Shown piece after piece: positions 1 through 11,829 of a stretch of 64,000 bases of DNA. The DNA is from Ceratotherium simum simum (Eukaryota > Chordata > Mammalia > Perissodactyla > Rhinocerotidae): the NCBI RefSeq assembly GCF_000283155.1, contig NW_004454195.1, positions 11,674,673 to 11,738,672 of the forward strand, written 5' to 3'. Every line of letters starts with the position of its first letter. The first letter of the stretch is position 1. Under the pieces are notes generated by a model that worked only from the letters and a program-made list of their open reading frames with translations, was not told the origin of the DNA and did not search any database. Made by a program: the position numbers and the translations under genes.

Positions 1-56
1 ATATATATATTATGTTATATAACATTGTTATATACACTATATGTTATATATACTAT

Positions 57-88
<32 letters not shown>

Positions 89-92
89 ACAT
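1..92. repeat. AT-rich / (TA)n low-complexity block
   Basis: Almost entirely A and T, with a (TA)n run at about 63-88 and an imperfect TA run at 1-11. It continues off the left edge. Confidence 0.85.
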
Positions 93-1019
93 AATACAGT
101 AACTAACACGAATCAGCCAGTCACTGCTGCACCAGGAATGAAACACAGCTGTGAAGGCTCCAGTGTTGGCACTTTTCCCTAAACCAGGCTTCTCGGACTC
201 TCTCGAAGTATTTCTAAGAACAGAGTAAAGGGAGTGCATACTTGGGAGACAGAGGAAGTATTTGGGGATGTGGCCTATAGTTGGAAATTTCTTCTAAAAA
301 TTAATGCAAAATTTGTATTTGGTTCTAAATATGCCTGTGTTTATTTTAATATAAAATATATTTAATATAAAAATGTTTTCCCCCCTCCCCAAATCATTAA
401 GTCAAAGGACACTCCAGGGAGATGCCATGTGGGCCGTGTGTCGTTCTGACACACAGACTGCAGGACACCACCGTCTTCTCCTAACTCCTAAGACTGAGTT
501 GGTATTTGTCCAAATATATTTCCTGTTCCCCACCTGCTCTCTTGTTTGGTGTTGGCTTCTAACATGGAAGCAAGTAGAGGCAATGTTTGCCCTGCCAGGT
601 GGTAACAGGGCCCTCAGGTCTCCCCTGTGGTCCTCCTCTGGGTTTTACGATACAGTGCTGGCTCCCACCCTTTCAGGATACGGCAGAGGCTGCCCCAGAG
701 ATGATACGGGGCCAGGGAGTGGCAGAGGAAGTGAAAAGCCATAAGTGAAAGTGCAGACAAATTTCTCACAGCTGGCTGTCCTCGGAGAAGCGAGGGGCCT
801 GAAGCCTGACATCCCTTTTCCCTTTGAGGGCTGGCTTCTGCGGGGCCCCCAGCCACTGTTATGAGCTCACTAAGTGACAGTCATGAGTGCCCCTGTCCTT
901 CCCGGAGCACTCTTCTCCAACCAGGCCGCCTGTGGCTCTGAAGGTGTGGTCCTCCTGTGGACCTCCAGTGCATATTTACCTGGGAGGTAAATGTCCCTCC
1001 CTCTCTGACACGAAATATC
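93..1019. other. Intronic sequence, no recognised element
   Basis: No gene, RNA gene or repeat that I can name. The open frames at 373-744 (plus) and 614-856 (minus) have no recognisable domains. Confidence 0.5.
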
Positions 1020-1024
1020 CCAGG

Positions 1025-1469
1025 TGTATGAGCTTCCTATTACTGCTCTAACAAATTATCACAGACTTAGTGCCTTAAAACAACACAGATTTATTCTCTT
1101 AACAGTTCTGGAGGTGAGAAGTCTGAATTCAAGGTGCTGGCAGGGCTATTTCTTCTGAAAGTTTCCGGGGAGAATCCATTTCCTAACCTTTTCCAGTTTC
1201 TAGAAGCTGCCTTGGCTGTATTCCTTGGTGACCCCTTTCTCATGTCACTCCAACCTCTTGCTTCCATGACATCTCCTGCCTCCCATTCTGATCTCCTGCT
1301 TCCTTCTTATAAGGACCCTGTGATTACGTTGGGCCCACCTGGATCACCCAGGCTACTCTCCCCATCTCAAGCTCCTTAACTTAATCACATCTGCAAAGTC
1401 CCTTTTGCCATCATATAATGTAACATTCACAGGTTCTGGGATTAGGATGTTGACATTCAGCCTACCACA
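1025..1469 (-). mobile_element. Solo MaLR-type LTR (MLT1-like)
   Basis: Read on the minus strand it starts TGTGGTAGGC and ends in CATACA, the TG...CA boundaries of an LTR. The interior has the typical MLT1-class landmarks: a segment resembling AGGGACTTTGCAGATGTGAT, a GGTCCTTATAAG block, and a 3' end like GTTTTAAGNCACTAAGT. A perfect 5-bp target-site duplication CCAGG lies at 1020-1024 and 1470-1474. It is about 445 bp with no internal retroviral sequence beside it, so it is a solo LTR. The subfamily name is from memory. Confidence 0.8.
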
Positions 1470-1577
1470 CCAGGGGACACAGAATCTTTGGCACCAGCTC
1501 CTGGGAGAGGCCACCTGTCCTGTAGGTGATGGTTCAGCTGGAACAGCCCTCAGACACTCAGTGTGGCACTCACTTTG

Positions 1578-1790
1578 AGAGGCGTGTTTGAAGCATGTGG
1601 GTGCTCAGACCCAAGTTCAAATCCTGACCCAACTGTTAGCTCTGAGACCTCTCACAGGTTAACTGTACTATCTCTGAGTCTTGGTTTCCTCATCTGTAAA
1701 ATGGTGGCAATAATCTAACTTTGCAGGGAAGATTGAAGATAAAGTATCTAGCACTGTGGCCAGCAAACAGTAGGTGCTCAATAAATGATG
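1578..1790 (+). repeat. MIR SINE
   Basis: It has the MIR core TTTCCTCATCTGTAAAATGG (about 1685-1705) and the 3' end resembling GTAGGTGCTCAATAAATG (about 1770-1789). The 5' tRNA-related part (CAAGTTCAAATCCTG) is also visible. Confidence 0.8.
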
Positions 1791-2344
1791 TCTGTAATTA
1801 TTTTGAGAATTTCTGGTGAGCTACAAAGAGATGGGACTGATACTGTTCCTCAGCCTAGTTGGCATGTTGGGTGGCTTCATGGGTACTTATATGGTTATGA
1901 AAAACAAACTAAACATATAAATGCTATTCCCCAGGCTCCCAAATTCTCAAACCCACCGCTGCAAGTTTGGAAAGAGCAGTCGATAGTGACATCCTAGGGT
2001 TACATTCCTGCATCCCCTCTGCCTGCCCCTCGCTCACCCCAGGCTCAGGGTCTGGCAGGTTTAGTCCCACGATCAGGTCTCCCTGTACGAACCCCAAGCT
2101 GGACCTGGAATTGCCCAAGGATGATGCCAGCCTGAGTGGGACCTCCCCAGGGAAGGCCCCCAGCTTGTCTTGCTCATGGCTGGGAACTAACTTGGGTGGA
2201 GGTGGCCGTGGCTGGTGTTTATGCCAAGGGAGTTTCTTTTGGGGAGGAGCAAAGACCAGAGAGCTCATGAAGCCTCCCCCTGTGGTGGCTTCTGGGCTCT
2301 TTACCTCATTTGTGAGTGAGTACTGGCGGCCAGTCACTTTATAT
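1791..2344. other. Intronic sequence, no recognised element
   Basis: Mixed-composition intron. Overlapping open frames on both strands (1924-2337 minus, 1967-2413 plus) look like chance frames and match no known family. Confidence 0.5.
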
Positions 2345-2505
2345 AAGTTATCTTTATTCCCTTCTCAGGATATTACTGTCCACATTTCACTGGTGACGAA
2401 GCTAAAGCCCTGAGAGGTTAACTCGCTTATCTGAGTTTGCACAGCTACTAAGGGGCAGGTCTGGCATCTGTCCAACTTCTAAGCCCATCAGCCCATGACA
2501 CTGCA
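2345..2505 (-). repeat. MIR SINE fragment
   Basis: Diverged reverse-orientation MIR: a TTTCACTGGTGACGAAGCTAAAG block stands where the consensus has TTTTACAGATGAGGAAACTGAGG, followed by GAGAGGTTAACTCGCTTATCT and a cluster resembling CACAGCTACTAAGGGGCAGG. Confidence 0.6.
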
Positions 2506-2799
2506 ATATCTAAATTTCTGGATAATTCATGAATCTATTGTATTACAAGAAGGAAAAACAAGATTCCCCTATCAGAGGCAAAGCTATGATATATGAGTTT
2601 TATCGGGTGATTTATAGTCTCGTTATCACATACCCCGTGCCTCTTGGCAGAGGGCCACACCGAAGACCAGGGCTGTCATGCTGTTGGATATGCCCATCCC
2701 TTGTTTAATGTGTCCTGCCCCTCCCTCCTGAAACTTAAGCCCCTATCTCCACCCAATGGATTCTGTAAGCGTTATTTTTTCCTTTTTGAATAAAAATTA

Positions 2800-3160
2800 T
2801 AATTGTATCTATTCATTTTTGAGTTGGTAATATAGTCACTTCGTTCAAAATTCAAAGGGTACAAATGCAGATACAATGAAAAGCCCCCCTCCCATCCCTC
2901 GCCCTGACCCCCTCACTTTCCTGCCCAGAAACAACCAATGCTACTGGATATCAGCGTTCCTTCCAGAGATATTTTACATAAACACAAGCAAATATATATT
3001 TATACTCTTCTTTCTAGGCCACGAACATTGTTCTGCATCTTGCCCTTTCTGTCTAACTTTCCATATCATGTATGAAGAGCTTTCTCATTTTTTATGTGAA
3101 ATAAAAAATTTATATAAAATCCTAGAAAAGATAATATTTCATGGCAATTAAGGTAAATGT
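2800..3160. mobile_element. Ancient L1M-type 3'-end fragment
   Basis: The text runs as: input like TTCAAAGGGTACAAATGCAG, then AGCCCCCCTCCCATCCC, AACCAATGCTACTGG, TTCCAGAGATATTTTACATA, and TGTTCTGCATCTTGCCCTTTCTG. I recall this order from old mammalian L1 3' ends. A related copy is at about 37190-37460. Assignment is from memory and the orientation was not fixed. Confidence 0.5.
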
Positions 3161-3240
3161 TTTAAAAACAGGCTACATATTTATTTATCATCTAGGTAGC
3201 AAAATTCCTGTAAATTATTTCTTTAAGTAATTGGTCAAGA

Positions 3241-3451
3241 GGGCGGGCCCCGTGGCTTAGCGGTTAAGTGCACGCACTCCGCTGCTGGTGGCCCAGGTTT
3301 GGATCCTGGGTGCGCACCGACACACTGCTTCTCCGGCCATGCTGAGGCCGCGTCCCACATACAGCAACTAGAAGGATGTGCAACTGTGACATACAACTAT
3401 CTACTGGGGATTTGGGGGGAAAAATAAATAAATAAATAAATAAATAGAAGA
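3241..3451 (+). mobile_element. ERE SINE (with 12-bp TSD)
   Basis: Starts with a GGGCGGGCCCCGTGGCTTAG block; the A-box-like GTGGCTTAGCGGTTAAGTGC and a B-box-like GGTTTGGATCC show its tRNA-Ser origin. It has the body with ACAGCAACTAGAAGGATGTG and CTACTGGGG(A/C)TTTGGGG, and ends in (AAAT)n. A perfect TSD AATTGGTCAAGA lies at 3229-3240 and 3452-3463. It is a family member with the second-half type lacking the GAAGATGGGCACAGATGTT module. Confidence 0.93.
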
Positions 3452-3959
3452 AATTGGTCAAGAAATTGGCTAAGGAAAATAATGTATTATTTTGTAGAGT
3501 CCAAAATGATTGAATAAGTAATGACTTTCCCACGAAAAAAAAAGTTGTTTTGAATCAATTTTTTCTTTAATTTGGAAACTCAAGCACTGGTTGGCATTAT
3601 TAAGAAGAAATAATTCAGTAAGTTTTGGTGTCACCAGATTCCAGATGAATGAGAGAGGAAGGAGATTGTATTTTTATGGGACTCTGTTGCTCCACCTCAG
3701 GTGGACAGCCCTGGTGGAGGTGTGCTGTGGCAGGGTCTCGCTGGACTGGCCCATGGGTGCCTTTCCACAAGGATGGTGAGCCCAGGAATATGACCACAGA
3801 ATGCCTGTGTCACTTCTCACCTCTTTTCTTCCCTGGAAAGCTCCCTGACTTCTTTGCTCCTATCCGTCCACCTCCTCTGCTTACTCCCAATATGAAATGA
3901 CCAGAGTCCATTATCTGAGAGGACCCAAGGGAAAAACACATTGACCAAGAGAAGCAATT

Positions 3960-4045
3960 CTTTTTTTTTTTTTTAATAGAGGTCACATTAGTTTGTAACA
4001 TTATGTAAATTTCAGGTATACATCATTATATTTCGACTTCTGTAA
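3960..4045 (-). mobile_element. L1 3' end fragment
   Basis: A T-run (3960-3973) is followed by AGAGGTCACATTAGTTTGTAACATTATG and TTCAGGTATACATCATTATAT. This is the reverse of the same 3' UTR tail seen at 14850-14930. It is only about 80 bp long; no clear TSD was found. Confidence 0.65.
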
Positions 4046-4244
4046 GGACAAGCAAGAAGAAGCCCGCATACATGGTCAGCAGAGTTGTCTTGCCCCACCA
4101 GAGTCATTCTTGGTCTAAAAAATTTCAGGACCTCGAGGAGTTCCCCCACATGCCAGGGGCAGGCCTGTTCACCAACTATCTACTAAAAGTAACTGTTTAT
4201 CAACCATTTTAAAGAAACAAACTCCACAACATCCATTGGCCCAA

Positions 4245-4470
4245 TAACATCATGACTGTCATTAGTATTTATCGACCACTTACAATGTTCTAGACCTTGT
4301 GCTAAACTCTTGAGATGGTCTCACAACTCTCCAGTGAAGTCCATACTCTTACTATCTTCACTTTACAGATGAAGACACAGGCTTGGAGAGGTCAAGTTAC
4401 TTGTCCAAATAAGTGGTAGAGCTTTGAGGTCAGACGCAGTCCTGGGTCTGCTCTCCTACCTGTGTCCTTT
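4245..4470 (-). repeat. MIR SINE
   Basis: Reverse MIR: ATTTATCGACCACTTACAATG, TTCACTTTACAGATGAAGACACAGGC, GGAGAGGTCAAGTTACTTGTCC and a GTGGTAGAGC block, in the order of the complement of the MIR core. Confidence 0.75.
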
Positions 4471-4796
4471 GTCAGCATTCTCTACTGCAGCTTTGTGGGC
4501 ACCATCAGGAAGGTCCAGCCAAGATTACTGACATTTAAGTCTATTTCTCATCTTCTACCTTCAAGGAAACAAAAAATCTAATGTTCACCATCCTTTATAA
4601 AAATAACTCTTCATATTCTTGAAAACTGTAATTAAGTATCCTTTCAACTTTCCTCCTCTGGATTCTTTCCTCCTTCCCTTCTTGGGTTAATTTCAAGCAA
4701 CAAAGATTTGTTGAAGATGGTCATTGTGCTGGGCCATGGGAGCACACACCAAGAAATAGATATGGTTCCTGATTGTTTGAAAGGATTTCACCATCT

Positions 4797-4998
4797 GGTT
4801 AATAATAGCTATCACTTATTAAGCACTTATGGTACTAAGCAGCTTACATGCATTATCTCATTTAATCCTCATAAGAACCTTTTGAGGTGGATACTATTAT
4901 TATCTCTATTTTATATAAACCAAAAATAAACAGAAGCCCAGAAGCTTTGGGTGAACTTGCTCACAGTTATAGAGTTCACAGGTGGTTGGGAGCTTCAA
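4797..4998 (-). repeat. MIR SINE
   Basis: Well preserved in reverse: AATAATAGCTATCACTTATT, ACATGCATTATCTCATTTAATCCTC, GAGGTGGATACTATTATTATC and the GGTGAACTTGCTCACAGTTAT block. Confidence 0.8.
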
Positions 4999-4999
4999 T

Positions 5000-6909
5000 A
5001 TCATACGTGAAAATATGAGTAAGAATTCCAGATGTTATATAATAAAGGCTCAGAAAGTTATAACTGACTCAGGCAGCAAGTGTTAGAGAAGAGAGAGGCC
5101 TGAGGCTTGGGGTCTTCAGGAAAGACGTCTCAGAGGAGGTGGGACTTAAGTTGCTCCTTGGAGAGGGGGTTGACACAATGGGGACTAGGGCAGATGGGAG
5201 GAAAGATATGAGGGTGGGAAAAGGGCACGGAGAGGCTGAATCTGTTTGAACTTGAAGACTTAGCTGAGGGAAGGTAGAGAATCCCTTTGGAGAGGTAAAT
5301 CATGGCCAAGGCATGCAAAGTCTCAAATGCCATAGGATGGGCAATGGCAAAGATTAAGTTTCTAAATAGGAGGGACGTGTGTGTGTGTGTATCAATATTT
5401 GGAAAAGATTAATAGATAAATTGGAAAGGGGTGTTAGACTTTTTTTAAAGACAGTATTGACACAGTATGGACTTTTAGAAAATTGATTGCATAGCAGCAG
5501 TTGGCAATAGCACCTTAATTTGAATTTTGCAATAAGTTGTTCATGTGTCCAGTTGCTGAGATTTTTTTTGAGCAGTTTACCATACCTCTTTCTTTTCTAC
5601 TCATTTAGCTTAAAGGTGTGTATGCCATGGAGGGGTGAGTAGCATGTGCTCCCCAACACGTTCTTAAGTGTTTTCATATCTGCACCTTCCCTGAAGCTTC
5701 TAGAACTGCTAAGGTGCTCTCTTTTGAGGCCATGTGGAAGGCCAGCTGGTGGCACCATAGATCGTCCTGACTTAGCATCAGAGCCCCTCTGGCCCCTTCA
5801 TCTCCTCTCTGCTCCTATGCCCCCCCAGTAAATGCATATTGGCTGTTTAGTTAGCAAGGCACTATATGAAGACTATGAATCACAGGATATTAAACTTGGA
5901 GGGACCCTATAGAACATCTAGTCCAAACACTAGCTGTCCCTCTTCTCTCCAACATGCTTTACTGTAAAAGGGAATGGTCAGATAATTTGGGGATTGTTCC
6001 ATGTTGTTGATTCTTTGGAGATTCATGTAAACAGTAATGGCTCAAAAGTACTATATTAGAGAAACTTTTCCTTACGGAGAGGGTGCTTGCAACTTCAATT
6101 TATTTTGTGTGTGCCTATGTAACTGGGTGCTTAAAATGGCTTTAAAAACCATCAAAACAGAAACACACAGAAGCATATGAGGTGAGGGTGGCCATTGGCA
6201 CGTCTCATCTCTGCTGGGACCATGAGGAATGAGATCTAGGCTGGGAATGGGGATGGAACACAGAACTGAAACTTTGTAACATTTTTAACAAGTACTTCCC
6301 AAACATCTTGACCCTAGAATCCTTTTCTCATGTGTGGCACAGCAATGAACACCCCTCAGGACTGGAGTTCCTCAGAAGCACTTTGGGAAACACAGCTTTA
6401 GCCCAGTCCTCTCTCTTTGCAGATGAGAAAATGGAGAGTGGCAGGGCTGGGACTGGGACATGGGAACAGGGATCCACATAAAGTCTCGACCCCTGTCACC
6501 TGCCTCATGGCCATATATCCTGATTACTCAGCCTCATTGTAGAGGGGTGTGTGGAGGTGAACGCTGCCTATGGAAGCCTCCAGGGAGAACAGCAGAATGT
6601 GGGGCGTTTGGCGAGAAGAGCTCTGTGGGGGCTGATGCTCACTGGTGGAGTAGTGGATGATGGCTGCTGAGAGCGGGTCCTGCCATGTGAGTGACACTTC
6701 TGCTGACTCTGAATGGCAGGGACAGCCCCATGTCCCCCAAGGAGGACAAAGTTCCTCTGCAGTCAGGCTGGAGGCGCTACCTCGAGTCAGCTTTCCAGGC
6801 AGTGGCTCTAGAACTGGCGATCACTGGGCATGTGTCCAGCGCCAGCACCATGTAGGTTTGTTTGCCTGTGTTTAAGAAGGGGATTTGGGCAAACTGGAGC
6901 TTTCTGGGA
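5000..6909. other. Intronic sequence; possible old unclassified repeat at its start
   Basis: About 5060-5340 has purine-rich wording (CAGAGGAGGTGGGACTTAAG, AAGGCATGCAAAGTCTC) that resembles a common old mammalian repeat, but I cannot name it. The rest shows nothing recognisable. About 6300-6400 (CCAAACATCTTGACCC ... GGAAACACAGC) may be a worn DNA-transposon relic. Confidence 0.4.
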
Positions 6910-6957
6910 TATTCCCAGACCCTAAAGGATGTAACGATCCTTTAGGGTCTGGGAATA
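6910..6957. repeat. Perfect 21-bp inverted repeat, 6-nt loop
   Basis: Left arm 6910-6930 (core ATTCCCAGACCCTAAAGGAT at 6911-6930), loop GTAACG at 6931-6936, right arm 6937-6957. Every base of the two arms pairs. No named repeat surrounds it. Confidence 0.95.
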
Positions 6958-9410
6958 AAAGGAGAACAGAGAACCATGAACACCAAAGCTGTTGTTTGGG
7001 AAAAAAGGGTAACTGCCCAAAACTCACTAGCCTAAGGTAACTGATAAGGGTAGAGAGTCATATAAACTGGTGTTTGAGGGGAAAGGGATGTGAAAAGGAA
7101 TCTAAAGGAGAAGCGAGCTGCATAGAGCTGAGTCCTTTTCCGTGGAGCAGAGAGATGACTGAGGGAATAGTTAGTGACTTTGTTCTTATATATTATTATT
7201 ATTTATTGTTATTTTTTATTTACTCTATGAGTGCTTTAACTTTTACTGAGTATACTCTTTAGGCTTTAAGCCCTTGAAGAGGGTGAGTAGCTTTGTTTTA
7301 TGTACTGTGTTAGCTTTGTTTTATTACCTGCCCCTCCCCTATACTGCTCAATTTCATACTTATATCTCTTTCCTCCCCGACTCCCAACGGAAATTAACCT
7401 GCATACAAAAGGCACTCAGTTGTTCAACGAGCTAATAGAAGAATTTGGCCAGTTCTACTTATAAAACCCCTGATGACTGCTTAATCTTCATGCACTGAAA
7501 GAACAGAAAAATGGTTCTGTTATTTCCTTTCCTTGCCTAGCAGAAATGCAGCGTAAGAGTTTTCTCTGGACCCCACATCCCTATCTTCCCATTCCCAGCC
7601 CCAAGGGGGACAACAACCATTCCTTGTGGCAGAGTGGTTGATTTTTACAGAAGGTTCCCACAATCACCACTTGCCAGTTTTAAAGACAGTTCTGTGAACT
7701 CCTTCACACGGTTTCCAACGGCATTTTTAGGTTGCTGTTAGGATCAGAGCCCTGTGGGAGCAGGTGCCTGGGTGACTCCTCTCCTGCTGGTCCTATCTTG
7801 AGATACCCACACAGAAGAATGCACAAGCCTGAGATTAGACCATCAGCCCCACACGGAAGACACACTAACTCCTCTGCTCTTCCCCGCAGCCAGCGGGATG
7901 CAGCTGTTGCTAAGCAACCAGTTTATTGGGCTCTCCTGGTCAGCAGATATAGAAGCAACTCCTGCTGGAGAGCTCCAGCTGGGAGATTCCCTGGGGCTGG
8001 AACTTGAACTCTGCTGCTGCCCATTAGCTCTGACCCTCCCCTGCGCACTGAGGGCCCCTTCTTCCTGGAGGTGTGGATCTGCCTTTTGAGACTGGAAAGA
8101 ATGTTCTAGATCAATGACATGATAATAGATTCAGCTTAAATAAAACAGAATCTCAACCTCATGGGCAAAGAAGTCTCCTAATTTCAGAGAAGTTCAAAAT
8201 GATTTATACCTAAACTCTATATCTTTATTTGTATTCAAACCCCTGAGGAGGCAGCTGATCATATTACTTTGCATCAGAGAGCACAGAAAATTGTATTTAT
8301 TCTCTAGGGTCAAGAAGGTGCCAAACGCATCTCTGACCCCCCAGTGGGTGGGACCTGTGAGCTGGAGTGTCAGTAATGCCCTGTAATCACTCACACCTCG
8401 CTGGATCTCTGTGGATCTTTAACGGGTTTTCATGGCCAGGTTCAGTCTTTTATGGTAAATTGTGAACAAGTACTAAAAAATATCTATAGCAAGCTAAGCA
8501 CTATGCTGAGGGGAAACCAAAGTGTTGACTGGTATAAGATGGCTCCTGCCTTTAAAGAACTTATCGGGGAGGGGAGGGAATACACAGAATGTTCTAGAAC
8601 AGAAATTCCCAAACATTCTCCATTCATGGCATCTTGAGTGTCTTAGAAATTTTTTCATGGTGCTCCTAGGCCAAAAGAAAGATCCAGCAATTCAATTTAG
8701 TAAGTCCAAATAATAAGATCCAAATAATAAGTATTTATGTCCTAACAACAAAGCAGATACTTCAAAAAATAACACATAAATTGAAAGAATAAAAATATTT
8801 GTATTTCATTCTTAAATAAGCAGAATGAGTTATAATGGGACATGTGTGCCTGTTGGGCACTGCACAGTTTCTCAAACATTGTAATCAAAACACAACCACT
8901 CTCATTTCCTGTTCTACCTTGATTTTTGCCTGGTACTTTTGTTTGTTTTGTTTTCATCACAGCAACTGCCAAACACCGAGCTTCACCGAGACTGGATGTT
9001 ACTGAAAGGAATGTAGTGCAATCCAGTATTGAAACTGTGAGCTTCCTCCAGCTAGTAGTTCCTGCAGTGGCCAGTAGAGGTTGAGTACCACTGTGTTTTC
9101 TTCAAAAATTTACGTACACTGCAGTGCCCCTTTGAGTTTGCTGTGGGACCCCTGGATGCCTTGGGTGCCCGGGCATCCAGATTGGGAACCATGGTTCTAA
9201 AGCGCAGAAACTAGTAGTGGGAAATACAAGATCAGGCTGAGGCCTGGGCACACCCCTCCCATTTTTTCCCCAGGAGGCTATTAATAAGTGATTGTAGACT
9301 GAATGGATGGTTACATGGAAATCCATGATTACGACCTGATTCCTTTGCAGTCGTGTTTTACTGCCTGTTAAATTGCATTTAGAATTGCAATGTATTGTTC
9401 AAGATGAGCC
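6958..9410. other. Intronic sequence, mostly unassigned
   Basis: Holds an AT-rich patch (7185-7260), a 13-bp unit repeated with 14-bp spacing (TCCAAATAATAAG at 8705-8717 and 8719-8731), and a worn segment near 8605-8670 that reads like a DNA-transposon relic. No coding feature is supported. Confidence 0.4.
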
Positions 9411-9414
9411 ACCG

Positions 9415-9625
9415 ATAGGCGGAGGGAGCCAGAATACATCAGTTTGAATCCCGGCTCTACCACTGACTAGGGTGTGAATTTGGGCATTGACTCTTGAGGG
9501 TTTGGCTTCATGGTCTGTGAAATGGGAATGACAATGACCTCCCCAGGGGATTGGGACAATTCATGCAACTGCACTTTGCCAGGAGCTTGGTACTTAGTAA
9601 GCATTTCAATCGATGAGCGTTAGTG
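9415..9625 (+). repeat. MIR SINE
   Basis: Forward MIR: AGTTTGAATCCCGGCTCTACCACTG (tRNA-related part), a diverged CTTCATGGTCTGTGAAATGGG core, and the tail TTGGTACTTAGTAAGCATTTC. Confidence 0.72.
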
Positions 9626-9629
9626 GTTT

Positions 9630-11465
9630 CCGTAATTCTTACTCCTGGGATGGGCATTTAGACTTCAGTGTGGTTGAGCATGACAAGCTTTTCTCAGGAT
9701 GAGGCGTTAATGCGAGGAGGGTGGGTGAGGGCTGAGGTGGAGGACAGTACCCTGCCAAGAGGGAAGGGGACGAGCCACAGTGAGGCCTTGTAGCAGAGGC
9801 TGCACCGCTCTGCTCTCAGAAGGCCTCACCAGCACCCCTCCCCACTGTGGAACAGAGCAAGCCAAGCCTGGGGCTCCGTTCTTGTTTTCTTTATCTGGCA
9901 CACCTCTAGTGCATCTGATGTGTCTAAGACATCTGGGCATCTCCCCACATGCAAGTCTGATGTGTGATCAGGTGTTCAGGAGCCCCCGGCCAGACTTGTT
10001 TCGGGGCTGTGCCCCTGCACAGCGCTCTCCCGGGAGTCAGCGAGAGTCCCTTGCCTGCAGCAGCATCTGCCAGATGTCTAGGAGCCAGTCCAGCCCTGCT
10101 GGGACTCTTTCCCCAGGGACTGGAGCCTCTAGAGCCTTTATCACCTGTTTCTGTGTCCCGGCCTCCTTCAGGGCCTCGCCGTATTATGTGGAAAAGAAAG
10201 TCTGAACTCTTGACTCTTAGCTCATTTCCTCATCTGTAAAATGGCCCTGCTGCCACCTGACATCACCACGCAGGCCATGGGCTCTCCAGGCTTTCAACTA
10301 CCACTGCTGGGGCAAGCACAGACCCAGGGGTGTCCAGTTTTCTGGGAGTTCCTGCCAACTAGGTTTTTGCCTTTAAAAAGAGTCTGCAATGTTTGCAAAT
10401 TGTTACAAAAAAACCCAAAAAACAAAGCTCTAAGACTCACCCTAGCCAGCACCTGGGGCAGTATGACTGGTCTCCACCCTCAGTAATCAGTTGTTCAGCC
10501 TTTCAGCCTGGCACGGCTGGGCTTGCTGAAACCTCCATCAGCTCAGCCCAGGCGGTTGTCATCTGGTCCTAAGATGAAAAGTGGAGCACTGTCCCTTTAA
10601 GAGAGAAGGCTGGAAGAGGGAAGAAATTGCTGGCTTCTGGCTGCTCCAGGGAAGCCTGGATCTCTGTGTTTAGTTAGGTGCTTTGTAAACTACCCCCGCT
10701 CTCCTAATCTTGCCCGTTTCTGAGGTTCTGAGCTCTGTTGACAGGATCCTTGTACTAGTGATGATAGTTGCCCAGATCTATCAAAATATCAGCTGTAACC
10801 AAGGGTGAAGTCTGGTTCTCGGGAAAGAGAGGTTCTAATTTGCAGCCTTGATCACTAGCTGAGCTTCCGTGATTTACTAGGAGCAGCTGATAAGATGCTC
10901 AGCTAAAAGTCTCAGACGGCCTCTGCTGTACATTTGCCCAGCCCTGCCTCCCTGTTGCCACCCCATACAGCCAATAACGCCAAGAGAAGTCCCTGCCTGG
11001 GTGTGTGGTCTTGAGTGAATCAGGACCCCAGCTGGCGCCCGTAGGCTCTGCATTTTGTCTCCATTTGGAAGACCATCTAGGGATTCCAGGCAGAGAGTGC
11101 TGCAGTAAGTTTGATTTTTAGGGTTTTTCTTTTTGCTATTGCATCTCAGCAATAACGTTGTTCTTGTAATAGGCTTATTCCTTCCAGCAGGCTTTCCTAT
11201 ACACTGTTCATTTCATGCTCTCAGCAGTCTTATAAAGCTGGCAGGGCCAAATATCAGCTCCATGTCCCGGATGGTTATTGCACATTGAATCGGTGGCAAG
11301 GCCAGACCTAGAACCCCTTTCAATTTCAAGTCTTGCTACCTTACCCACCCCTCCCCCGCCCCCGTGCTGCTATGCACTTATCTCCTTGCCTCCCAACTTG
11401 TTTTGAATTCTTGTAGCTCTAGGAGCTGACAGGAGCAGTTTTTATTTGGATCCGTTATTGACTTC
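9630..11465. other. Intronic sequence, no recognised element apart from a MIR-core fragment
   Basis: Only a short MIR-core-like TTTCCTCATCTGTAAAATGGC at about 10225-10245 stands out. Open frames at 9780-10205 and 10877-11152 match no known family. A degraded MIR-like piece may lie near 11230-11330. Confidence 0.4.
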
Positions 11466-11469
11466 AGCA

Positions 11470-11660
11470 GATATTCATGAGCACTTTTCATGTGTCAGGA
11501 CAGTGCCTTTATGCCATTTCATCCTCAAAGCAGCCTTTTGAAGGTGTTATTACTACAATTTTATAGGTAAGGGAACTGAGCTTCCTTGACATCAAATGTC
11601 TTGGGTCATGCAGTTCCAAATGCCAGAATCAGATCTTCAATCCACGTGCCCCGACCCCCA
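11470..11660 (-). repeat. MIR SINE
   Basis: Reverse, diverged: GAGCACTTTTCATGTGTCAGG, CATTTCATCCTCAAAGCAGCC, AATTTTATAGGTAAGGGAACTGAG, GTCTTGGGTCATGCAG. Confidence 0.62.
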
Positions 11661-11829
11661 TTCCACTTCCCTTTCCAATAAATAAATCACGCTGGATCTT
11701 GGGCCACTTTATTAATAGGCACACGGCAGTTCCTCTGTGCCCAAATCAATCTTCTCAGAAAGGGGTCCAGAAAGCTTGTAAACCTGTTGTAGAGAAGCAT
11801 TTTAATTGCCAACAGAAACTACCTGGCTG

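Noticed and set aside
3241..3451. tRNA-Ser gene inside the SINE heads
   Set aside because: The A- and B-box-like parts are in ERE SINEs with poly(A) tails and TSDs, so these are retroposons and not tRNA genes.
6910..6957. Pre-miRNA or terminator call for the hairpin
   Set aside because: The 21-bp stem and 6-nt loop are short for a pre-miRNA, and a Rho-independent terminator does not apply in a mammal. Left as an inverted repeat.
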